Source: Nemophila menziesii (lineage: Eukaryota; Streptophyta; Magnoliopsida; Boraginales; Hydrophyllaceae). From it: a DNA stretch of 64,000 nt. Positions 34,163-44,555 of the stretch are shown piece after piece. The stretch lies in assembly GCA_029959085.1 (NCBI GenBank), contig JARWIR010000016.1:22019499-22083498 (forward strand). Reading direction: 5' to 3'. Every line of letters starts with the position of its first letter. Within the stretch, counting starts at the first letter, position 1. The notes below the pieces were generated by a model, which was given only the letters and a program-made list of their open reading frames with translations, made no database searches and had not been told where the DNA came from. Both the position numbers and the translations under genes were made by a program.

Positions 34163-37100
34163 CTAGAAATATTTGACAATTGATTGTACGGATCCAACTA
34201 TAGCAGCGATCGATACGAGAAAACTGAGTAAGCTCAACAATTTCAAAAAAATCCACTGGTAAGAGTAGCGGGGAATCCTCGCTTGGGCGATGTGCATCTC
34301 CACAGGAAAATACACTGTACTGGGCCAAAATCCTAGAGCTCCTAAAAGCCCCACAATACTGTTGAAGAAGGGAAACAAGCTCGCGATGGTCGTCGTGAAT
34401 ATCACGTACAACGACCTGCAAACTAACCTAAAGATGCTAACTGTAATCCGTCTTCCGTTAGGAAGAGTTATCACCTTCTCAGTATTAATAAATCTGCTAT
34501 GCGGCCACTTGTGAGTACTCCAGCTCTCCACGAACGCGAAAAATGGCTGGCAGAAAACCTGTATGTTGCATACATATAAGTTTCTGTAAGAGTTTAATTT
34601 TAATTTACAGATCAAATTTCAAATTAATGACAAAGTAATTACCTGATAAGCTTCAACAGTGTGGATGATGACACAAAGGTTTGCCAAATGAACGAGCCAA
34701 AACGGCTTATAGAACTCATATCCAGTCGATATATTCCCGGGAGTAGCATTGCCGAAGGCTGCATACCCACAAATCCCACAAAGTAGGTAAAAGATTGTGG
34801 ACACACCGATTCCCGTGTAAGAAGCCCGTTTCATCACTAAATTTTCAGGTGGACTCGGCCTCAATGTGTCCTGGCACACCATAATTATTTTATTTAACTA
34901 AAGATGATGCAAATTTAGAAATGACAATATATTCATACAAACAACTAAATGAATCAAAGCCTACAAAGATAATTTTAAAAAGCTGAAAAGTTGGGCGAAG
35001 TGAATGATTCTAAAAGTTTGGGGGACAATATGCCTACATATATATATGTGTATATGTGTGTGCAGGGGCGAATCCAGAAGATAAATTGAGAGGGGGCTTG
35101 AAATATATAGAAGTTCGGGAAACAACTCTTTCTGAATTTTTCTAAAGTAAAAATAAGATACATAAACACATAAATAGAAAGGTTAAAATGCAAATATAAT
35201 AATCTAACACCATTACGTTCATCGTCTATTTAATTGATGGGTTTATCCGTTCCTAATTACCCAAAAAATATGTAAACCAACACCATTATATACACTAAAT
35301 TTATATAGTATCATTAGTATTATATTAACATACCATATGTTATTTTATTATTCTAATTTATAAATATGAGAAATAAATCATTTATAAAAATTAAACATTA
35401 TAAATTTATTAGATTGATGTAACTAATAAATTATTAAGTAATACTATCATCAAATTCAAAATTTATTTTAGAAATAATTTTCTATTATATGTATATTTAG
35501 AAAAATAAATAAAATACATGTTATGATTCAAACCCTCAACCTCCATATCATATTCTAATCAAAATCACTTATATGGTCTTTATTGTATTCAATTTTTATA
35601 TAAACATTCAGAGGTGCTAATTATTTCCCGAGACAAAATTACAGTAACGTATCATAAATTTTATGAGTTCAGGGGAGGCTGGGCCTTACAGGGATCCGTC
35701 CCTGTGTGTGTTTATATATATGTCGTTTTTATGATCCATTCAGTTATCTTGCTAAATTGCATTTTGTGTGTATTTGAGCTTCTTCTTTTTGAAATGCCTG
35801 GTTAATGATCAATGTTTAAGTTAAATGGGCTTTTAAAAGTGAATTTGGTTAATATAGTTTTTGTTGATCCAATCATCTTCAAGGATTGCTTGCACTTAAA
35901 AGTAACTGATGGAATAATTTAAGTTTATCGTGCTCATATATATACTTAGGACCACTTAAAATCGATGGTGTTCACTTGAGACGAGTCACTCAATTGATAT
36001 TACGTTATTTCAACCTCAACAAAATTTTAATAATAACAACAAATACTTCACAAAAGTGAGTACTAGTTGTTTGAATAAGATATATATGTTCGGCTGTTTA
36101 TAATTATATCTTTCTGAGTATAGAAGATCTATTCTTCTTATTTACTTGTTTCAACATTTGATCGAGTTCATCCCACAAAAGAAGAACGAAGTTTGGGGGC
36201 AAGATTCGTGACTATAGTAGTAAAAATATTTATCAGCAATTAACGAATAAGGGCTTACCTGAATCTCGATGAGTACGGTGGAGAACGAAAAAGCAAACGC
36301 CATATCCCCGAGAGCTGCAAAGATATTCCACACGTCTTGTGTGCCGGTTAAGGTTCTCTCTATATGAGCATCTCCTCCTTCAAAACAATGTAAAAAAAAC
36401 AATGATTAACTAACTGTTATACTTATGCAAATAACAAGTTAAAACAATGAAAGGTAAATTCTGACCTGCTATTTTGGCTATAGACAGACCAAAGGAGATG
36501 CAGGTGTACCCAAATGACATCACCGCAGCTATGAGGGAGAGAAAATATAGTTTGTGGAAGTTTGGTATTTGGCACAATACAATTTGTATTGCGCCAAATA
36601 TTATCCCAAATTGTTGGCCTCCACCCTGACATGCTACTTGGTGGCCATGTCTATGCAAGCAATCATATGACCTTATAGCTCTGCAATAAACAAATTATTT
36701 GTTAGTTAAATGAATAAAAAAATAATAAAGGGTAAACCATTTCTAGTATTTAATATAAAAGCAGTCAGCATTACAAATTCTTGAATGGAAGATCCTTGTG
36801 TAACTAACTACTTTTAAGAAGTCATCAAAACCTCCAAAACTGTTAGCATTACATGCATATTATATGTTAATGTCCTGTCGTTTCCCTTTGATGTGGCAAC
36901 TCAGATGCTTCTTAAGCATAATTTGACACTTTTTTTTCTTTATTTTTGTTGATACTTACCTTTTTAAAGTCTTGTGTGTCTTATTGTTTGTTGTTGCGTC
37001 ATTTAATGGGGACTATCATATATTCTTGATAATGCAGACAAACTATGGGGTATTGAATTTGGGTTCTATCCTAGTGTTGCACTAAAAACTGTTGAACATA

Positions 37101-38781
37101 TTTACAAGATGGTTCGATTAGGATGCTTCAACACCAATCACTTTTTCCAGGTATTATAGGGTGATATTTTATAGTGTAGTGTTAGAAAAAGTGCAGGTAG
37201 ATTAGAGGTGTGTTGCTTAAGTAGCTGATGTTGTTGAGGAAGAAGTGCTCCTATGAATAAAGAGCAAAGGGGCGAAGCTAAAAAAAATATGGTGTTGGTG
37301 AATTCAGTATTGCCAAACATGTTGAAGGTATTCTATCACTCTGAAGGTAAACATATTTTTACTTCAAACGATTTATTACATTTCAAATCGTGAATTCTGT
37401 CAAAACCCAAAATTTTTTGAAGAGCGTTTAAGTGATGTTATGGGGTAAACATTTTTAAAGGGATTTTTTAAGGGTGGAAGGAAACCGTTTAGGATAATTG
37501 AATAAGTAAAAAAAAAATGGTTTTTACTTTCCAAAGTGTATTCTGGGTCATCAAGAGATTATGCTAAGTTCGTTGCTTCAAATTTCTAATCAAGTGACTA
37601 GGCAGAAAAAAATCTAGAGAAGAAGTTTTTAGCTACAAAAATACTTGAAATTTTGATTTTTCTCAGTTTCTATGTATAATTAGTTACAGTTGTCTAAAGA
37701 TTAATTTTGAGGTTCTAAATAGCACTTACAGCAAAGTAAAAAAAAAAAAAATAGCACTTACAGCATGCTGCTATCAGATGATGTGATGATATACCCAATA
37801 GTAGTCCCAATGAGACTACTATACTGAACAATCCCACAAAGCTTCACGTGTATGCCACCTGGAGATAAAAGAAACATTTAGTTTATTAATTAAAAGAAAA
37901 AGCAAAGTGCGATTATAGTTACTCACTAAGTGTGGCTCGCACGCAGTCAACGTTTACATAATTACGGGTGCCAGTGACAGGGTCAGGCACCCGATAGCAA
38001 TCGGCGAGTAGCCGCGAAGTGAACGCTGTAATTTCTGCAAAGATTAATAGCGCAAAAGGGCCCCCTATCCAGCCTAGCTGGGCAGTTGCCCAGGCAAGAG
38101 ATAGGACTCCCGACCCTATCACGGCACTAATTATGTGACAGGTGGCCGTCACAAAGGTGCCTACACCAAAAGATATGTGAAATAAAAGATTAAGTTACGG
38201 AATGCAAAAAATACTTATCAATAACATTTTTAATTTAAAATGGTAAGTCTGGTGAAAATTACAAAGTACAAATACTTAACAATAACATTTTTAATAACAC
38301 TTTTGTCTGTTTTAAGTACTTTCTCAGTGAATAACAAAGTACTCTCTTTATTAGCGTTTGGAACAAAAAAAAGAAGTACTCTCTCTTGTTTAAGTACTCT
38401 CTCTGGTTAAGTGAATAAAAAAAAAGTGAATCTACAAAATATAACGTTTTGAGACCAAGTAAATGGAAATTAACAGATATATATCTGGTTTAAGTACTCG
38501 ATCTCAGTGAATAACAAAGTTGCATCAACCTTTTGTCTCTTCTGTAATCTTTAACTCACTGCTAATTTATTTTCTAAACCTCATCGGTAATTAAGACCAA
38601 CATCTAAGAGATCAAGATACTAATAATAACAAAACATAGTCCCTTTTTCAAACCACCAGATCCAACCAATAATTCACTAGATTTCATTGTACGATATAAA
38701 TAGCTTTTAGAAAATTTAAAGGCCTTTAAACAAAGGAATATTCTTACCAGTTCGAACTCTCTCATCGGCAATGGTAGACAT
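34163..38781 (-). CDS. Amino acid permease, AAP family (AAAP superfamily), seven exons
   Basis: Proton-coupled amino acid importer of the plasma membrane. Exons, minus strand: 38781-38748, 38160-37927, 37858-37762, 36680-36466, 36377-36259, 34870-34643, 34558-34163. All six introns are GT-AG and all phases agree, giving 440 residues. Conserved AAP blocks in order: GTFVTATCHIISAVIGSGVL and LSLAWATAQLGWIGGP (residues about 12-45), LADCYRVPDPVTGTRNYV, VKLCGIVQYSSLIG, IVLCQIPNFHKLYFLSLIAA, FAALGDMAFAFSFSTVLIEI with Q-DTLRSPPEN-like continuation, GYAAFGNATPGNISTGYEFY, VYFPVEMHIAQARIP. Multiple hydrophobic helices fit the family's 10-11. The hydrophilic N-terminus is only about 11 residues; AAPs of 470-490 residues usually have 25-40. 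Intron 5 (1388 bp) contains a hAT element. The upstream 1.26 kb is duplicated farther right. The specific AAP number is not resolved. Confidence 0.93.
35063..35704. mobile_element. hAT-type element, CAGGGGCG family, copy 2, in permease intron 5
   Basis: The terminus CAGGGGCGAATCCAG at the left pairs with ...GGATCCGTCCCTG at the right. The flanks TGTGTGTG (35055-35062) and TGTGTGTT (35705-35712) match at 7 of 8. Length is 642 bp, close to the 631 bp of copy 1 at 19037. It sits inside the intron between permease exons 5 and 6, away from the splice sites. Confidence 0.83.
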
Positions 38782-38865
38782 GCTCCTGGATTTCACTTCA
38801 GCAAAGCTCTCTATCTCTCTTTCTAAAGTATTATACTTCTCGCAACCTAGTTGATGAATCTTTTG

Positions 38866-40128
38866 GATATCAAGTGTTGATGGTTCCTGCTCTTAAGCTG
38901 ATGTAAAACCTAGCTAGTTGCGTACCCTCTTTCTCTCTTTCTTTCTTTCTTTCTTTCTTTCTCTCTCTCTTTCTTTCTTTCTTCCAATTGTAAGTAAAAC
39001 GTAACGTCTAGAAATTTAATTATAATGGTGGCAACTGGCAAGCATCCATTTTTGGAACTTAGCTTTGATATAATTGAAGAAAATGTGTTTGACTACAATT
39101 ACCATATGTGGATGGAGTCTCTTATTTTTTGAAAAACTCATTAATCTGCTATGCATGGAAAGCATTCCATTAAAGTCCATTCCAGCCAATTTCAAACCCA
39201 TTCTCATTAAAATTTATCAGAAATTTCCGTTTTAGATGTCTGCTTGATACATAGAAAAAGGAATCTAATTTGAAACTCAATACTATTCTGGGAATATATT
39301 GGAAGTTGTTTTATAAATCATGAAGGTAGATGATATATACGGATAACAACTACTAGATTAAATTAATATTTGTAATTTACTTGATGATGGGTTACATTTT
39401 GATAGAAACAGAAAGAAATGGAGACTTAATTAATAAAGCTTAATAAAATGCTCAAGCAAAATTTTAGTTACGTATATATATCTTTTCGTCAAAATTACTT
39501 ATATTTTAAAAAGAAAACACATTGATATTGGGATTACAATGTTACGTAACAAATACTAAGTTAATGTTCTTATATTTCTCAATTTTATAGAGTTTATGTT
39601 CTACTTTATGATTGTAAGTATATGAAGTTAGGTTACTATATAAATTCTCAGCTGACATAAAATATATTCGTTTTCTAGTGTTTACATTTGAGATCATAAA
39701 TGATCGATACAAAATCTTACCAAACTTTCTTATAAGAATTTGAAATAATCCTAAGTGTATTCCAACTGTTCCTATTTTTGATGATGAGACCTCATAAACT
39801 ATCCAGAAAATCTACAAGTTGGTTAAAACTCCCTTCCAACTCAGCTCCATACTTCATGATCCAATTTGAGCTTCGTGAACGCGTGGACCATCTCAAAATT
39901 GTGATACAATATGTCTGTAGTTATTGGTTTGATTCCCAAATTTCTCATTTGCCCTACACTACCGTCTTAATGAAAAGAACCGTAGAATCCTAGTTTGTAA
40001 CTATGTACCCCGTAATGTAAAACGTACAACTTTGTTGTTAATCTTGACTCTACATGCCAAATTCCCATAAATTCACTTAGAAATGTACCCTCTTTAAAAT
40101 TATCCTTTTGATAATTTAAAATATAACG
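38866..40128. repeat. Permease upstream region, copy A of a 1.26-kb duplication
   Basis: This segment starts 85 bp upstream of the permease ATG and holds its likely promoter and 5' UTR. It includes a CTTT/CT microsatellite at about 38931-38985. It is closely similar to 42697-43888 joined to 50611-50818. Copy A lacks the SINE and the Mutator-like insertion present in copy B and so preserves the empty sites at about 39642-39655 and at 39921-39929 (TTATTGGTT). Confidence 0.9.
38931..38985. repeat. CTTT/CT microsatellite upstream of the permease
   Basis: A run of CTTT and CT units about 150-205 bp before the ATG, shorter in copy B (about 42755-42778). GA/CT-rich tracts are common in plant core promoters and 5' UTRs. 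Confidence 0.8.
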
Positions 40129-40328
40129 ATGAAGCTTGGCCTAACACAAAAAGGTTCCAACAATCTGATTTAAGGATAAAAAGTTTTAATTCGAAGGAAG
40201 AGCATGATTACCTGAGGGAAAGAAATGTCAAACTCTATCTGGGATAGATATTCTGAGTCATCCGAGGATACAAGTATCGTAACATATAAAGATTATTTTG
40301 ACATTGATGGATTTCCTTTCGAACTTAT

Positions 40329-42696
40329 CACTACTGCAATATCGGTTATTGGAGAGGACATTTTCATCTCTATTAACCTAAATTTCGTCTCTAAAGATCC
40401 GGTTTTATCATTAGAGACGAAATTTCGTCGGGGTTAAATAGTCGGCAAAGTTTAGTGGGTAAAGACATTATTTAACACGATATGTGGCCAGTCTTCTAGA
40501 ATGATCACGTGTTATTTTAGACAAACAGTGCCATAATTATTGTCGTGGGTATTGATAGTTTGCCAATATCGACGAATTTTCTTCTCTATTGATCGTTGCA
40601 AAATAGTGAGGAAAGTCGTTGTAGATTATTTCAATATCGACGACATATTGATCTTTTTTTGTTTCTTTTTTAAAAAACCAGAATTATTAAAATGATATTT
40701 TTATTATATAATTTATTATATATAATTTTAACAAACAATAATAATAATGATATAGAATAAACGTTTAGAAATTAAAATAGTCATTTATATATTAATCGTC
40801 ACAACATTAGGTATTAACAATCTAAAGCACGGATAAAAATAAATAGTTACTGTCCCAAATAAAAGTATACGGTAAAAAAATATTATAACCCAAATTAAAC
40901 AAAAGTTATAAAGTCATACTAAATATAGGGGGAATTAGATAATAATCAAGGAGTATTGAGATCTTCGGTATTCTCGTCACGCAGCCTTCTGCGATTACTA
41001 GCGGGAGGTTTGACATCAGCAGTATGATCGGTAGGAGGGACGACAGAAGCAGGACCAGTTAGGAGAGGTGTCTAAAGAGGGGTGTGTGGGAGGGATGATG
41101 GTACAGGGGTCGATACTAGAACTGGGAGTGAACGAGGTAGACCTTCCGCTATGCGCTCCTCGTTAAACCATGTGATCATCCTACCCGCATCCTCTAAGGT
41201 AAGTGCGGGAGGAGTAAAACTGGCATCATCGGAGGTTATCAAAGGATTGGATGATGGAAACAAGGATTCTTGACTCATGCTTACCAGCTAATCATTGATC
41301 GTGACAATCACACCCTCCAAATTCCAAAGCGTATGAGGAGGAATTTGACTTTCGGCGGATCTCTTCCTCTTGCCCCTCGGAGGCGGACCACTTTTGTTAT
41401 CCAACTCCAGAAAGTACTACCCATGACCTTATTGGAAAAAATGACCGCCTGCTCCACCACATCTTTCTGGCTCACTTCCGCGCTGAGCTGGTGGTAGTAG
41501 TAGACCCAAATTGTGAACTCTTTGTGATCATGTTGCGCATCGGGTCCCTCAACTCCTCTGATTACATGGAATATTAACATTATTAATATTTTTCTTAATT
41601 ATAAGGATTAATCAAAAATATTTATAATTTAAGCAAGAATGTATATAAACTTACATGTGTGTCCCTATATCGCTCGGTCCTCTACTCACGTCTCTTTTCG
41701 TCATAACCGGTCCTCTTAAAAAAAGTCGTCATAATGGGGAGGCGGGACTGTTGCTCCTCTCCCTTTACTGGATCATCTTCCTCCGATAGTTTTTCATAAT
41801 CCTCATGTTTGAGTTTTTAGCCAACATATTAAATTTAATTTGTAACGAAAATTAACTAATAAATACCTCGAACAAATCAGCTCGCTGTTGCAAGTAATTC
41901 TTCAACCCAGTCCTGCTCGGACTTTTTGGCTTGGCCCTATTGACCTTATTTGTATCCGGAAAAATTAACAAATAATACACTTTTTTAAGGTAAAAAAATA
42001 TTACAACAGTTTTTTCACTAGTCCATAGCCCCACCCGCCAGCCTTAGTGCTCATCAGACACTTCATTTTTTTAGGCCCTTCAGGAACTAATCGACCTTAT
42101 AGCGGTATTTATACTCTTTGTAACGGTTGACACATATCTTAGTCAAGGTTTCAAAAAATTTGTCCCAATTACCGGACTCAATTTCCACTCATTCAATCGA
42201 AAAAAATCCTATTATCAAATATCAACATATCAAATCATAGAATAATAGAATTTAGACTAATAAAGAAAAGGAAATTGTTTTACCTCCAAACGGTCAAGCA
42301 CTTGTTGCATTATCTCTTCAGGTACAACAGTCCATGACTTATAACACGGTGGCACCTTTTCTCGCACCGTCAAGCGTCGATAACACGTGAAATCTATTTC
42401 CCATATTTCGTTTATAAGTTCTAGGTGTGTTATAGGATGCAAAAATCAACAGGTAATTGTCCAGTAATTAAATCATCTCTCTGTGGACAAATTGGAGAGT
42501 TGTCTTATCTTAGTTGACATACCTTTTTCGTTGTTTGGTAAATAATAATAAATAAATAACAATAAATAAATACTAATTAAATATATAGGAATCGAGTAAC
42601 CCGAACATTACACCTGGTTAACACTGTCTTGTTTGGACGTAATGGATCATTAGTATTACCATCCTCATTGCGACTAAGTGACATAACATTTTCCAA
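40329..42696. mobile_element. CACTA element, left end present, right end lost
   Basis: The left terminus CACTACTGCAATATCGG begins at 40329 and is followed by subterminal repeats (GAGACGAAATTTCGTC near 40415-40430, and TTTCGTCTCTAAAG). Minus-strand second-gene fragments lie at 41072-41580 and 41850-42690. Sequence stops abruptly at 42696, where permease-upstream copy B begins, with no matching CACTA terminus. Confidence 0.8.
40900..42690 (-). pseudogene. CACTA second gene (plant transposase Ptta/En/Spm-like), decayed
   Basis: Pieces on the minus strand: MHPITHLELINEIWE with PPCYKSWTVVPEEIMQQVLD at 42442-42257, a YYHQLSAEVSQKDVVEQAV segment at 41580-41308, and the acidic/Pro-rich tail MSQESLFPSSNPLITSDDAS at 41278-41072. 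The order fits the accessory gene of plant CACTA elements. Stops and frame changes show it is dead. It is closely related to the fragment at 8200-9000. Confidence 0.65.
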
Positions 42697-43888
42697 TCAA
42701 GTGTTGATGGTTCCTGATCTTAAGCTTTTGTAAAACCTAGCTAGTTACGTATCCTCTCTCTCTTTCTTTCTTTCTTCCATTTGTAAGTAAGATGTAACTT
42801 TCCAGAAATTTAATTATAATGGTGGCAACTGGCAAGCATTCATTTTTGGAACTTAGCTTTGATATAATTGAAGATAATGTGTTTGACTACAATTACCATA
42901 TATGGATGGAGTTCCTTATTTTTTGAAAAACTCATCAATTAGCTCTGCATGGAAAGCATTCCATTAAAGGCCATTCCAGCCAATTTCAAACCCATTCTCA
43001 TTAAAATTTATCTGAACTATTCGTTTTTGATATCTGCTTAATATAAAGAAAAAGGAATCCAATTTGAAACTTAATACTATTTTGGGAATATATTAACAGT
43101 TGTTCTATAAATCATGAACCTAGATGATATATACGGATAACAACTACTTATTGATTAATTTAATATTTGTAATTTACTTGATGATGGGTTACATTCAGAA
43201 ACAGAAAGAAATGGAGACTTAATTAATAAAGCTTAATAAAATGCTCAAGCAAAGTTTTAGTAATTACGTATATATCTTTTCGTCAAAATTACTTATATTT
43301 AAAAAGAAAACACATTGAGATTGAGATTGGGATTACAATGTTACGTAACAAATACTAAGTAGAGTTTATGTTCTACTTTATAATTGTAAGCATATCTTTT
43401 TTTTGTCAATTTTTTTTTGTCAACTATAATTGTAAGTATATGAAGTTATTAGGTTACTACATAAATTCTCAGTTGAGTCAATGGGATTAGTTCACTGGCC
43501 AGGGCCTTGATCTACCAATCTAGTGGTGCAGGTTCGAACCGAGTCAATGACTCCGAGTCCAAAATAGCTCTCCTATGTAACAAAAAAAAAAAAATTCTCA
43601 GTTGACATACAATATATTCGTTTTCTTTTATTTACATTTGAGATCATAAATGATCGATACAAAATCTTACCAAATTTTTTTATAAGAATTTGAAATAATC
43701 CTAATTAAGTGTAGTCCAACTGTTCCTATTTTTATGATGCGACCTCATAAACTATCCAGAAAATCTACAAGTTGATTAGAACTCCCTTTCAGCTCAGCTC
43801 CATACTTCGTGATCCAGTTTGCGCTTCGTGAACGCGTGGACCATCTCAAAATTTGTGCAATGATACAATATTTTTGTAGTTATTTGTT
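42697..43888. repeat. Permease upstream region, copy B, left part
   Basis: Collinear with 38866-39929, starting at ATCAAGTGTTGATGG. It differs by small indels and by the SINE at 43477-43591. It ends with the 9-bp TTATTTGTT duplicated by the Mutator-like insertion and resumes at 50611. Confidence 0.9.
43477..43591 (+). mobile_element. tRNA-derived SINE
   Basis: 115 bp with an A-box-like ATTAGTTCACTGGCC, a clear B box GGTTCGAACC at about 43532-43541 and a 3' poly-A run. It is flanked by a 14-bp duplication AAATTCTCAGTTGA (43463-43476 and 43592-43605). Copy A at about 39642 has the uninterrupted site, so the insertion is certain and later than the duplication. Confidence 0.93.
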
Positions 43889-44191
43889 GAGTTTTTTTTC
43901 CCTTTGGCTTTTGATATCAAAGTAATCGGTAATTTGGCACACGTTTGAAAGTATTCGCGAGTTTGGCACCTGGGCGGAAGTCAAATTTCCGCCCCTATAA
44001 GAAGGGCGGAGTAAACATTACCGCCCTTAGTTAAATTACGGATTAAGTAGAGGGGCGGACTCCCGTTATCCGCCCCTAGAACAAATTTTAAAAAAAATTA
44101 ATTTTAAGCATGGGCGGATAGTTGACCTACGCCCCTAGTACATTTAATTGCCGCCAGGAGGGCGGTAACAACTTCTCCGCCCATAGTTCAA
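43889..44191. repeat. Left terminal inverted repeat of the Mutator-like element
   Basis: It pairs with 50318-50610. It contains at least eight GGGCGG or CCGCCC motifs in alternating orientation, giving short nested hairpins (for example GGGGCGGACTCC ... CCGCCCC). Confidence 0.9.
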
Positions 44192-44555
44192 AAAAAAAAC
44201 TGAAATTTTTTTACCCTATTTTATCCCCCTCTATCTTCCCCAACCCTAACCAAATACCCATTTCTGAAATTTTCAACCCACCCATCCCCTCCATTGATCT
44301 TCTACAATCACAACCATCACAAATTCTTAAAGTATTTCATCAAAGAGTTAAACATCTCATAATAGAGGTAATGATTCTATCTTTTTTTCATTATTATTTA
44401 AATGTTTTATTAGTTAAAAAAATTAGGTTTTTGATTTATATAAGAGTAATTAATTATAGGAGTTTGCTACTTAAATTGAGTAATTTAGATTTGCTATTAT
44501 TATTGTTTATGATTTTGTATTGATTAGGTGATGTTTATTGGGTTTTTAGGTAAAA

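Noticed and set aside
34858..36259. Permease exon order broken by the 1.4-kb intron
   Set aside because: The exon phases join exactly (Gln at the end of exon 5, then Asp-Thr-Leu-Arg) with GT-AG sites, so the gene is continuous and the intron is only enlarged by a hAT element.
43477..43591. Possible tRNA gene (B-box GGTTCGAACC)
   Set aside because: No cloverleaf, and it has a poly-A tail and a 14-bp flanking duplication, so it is a tRNA-derived SINE.
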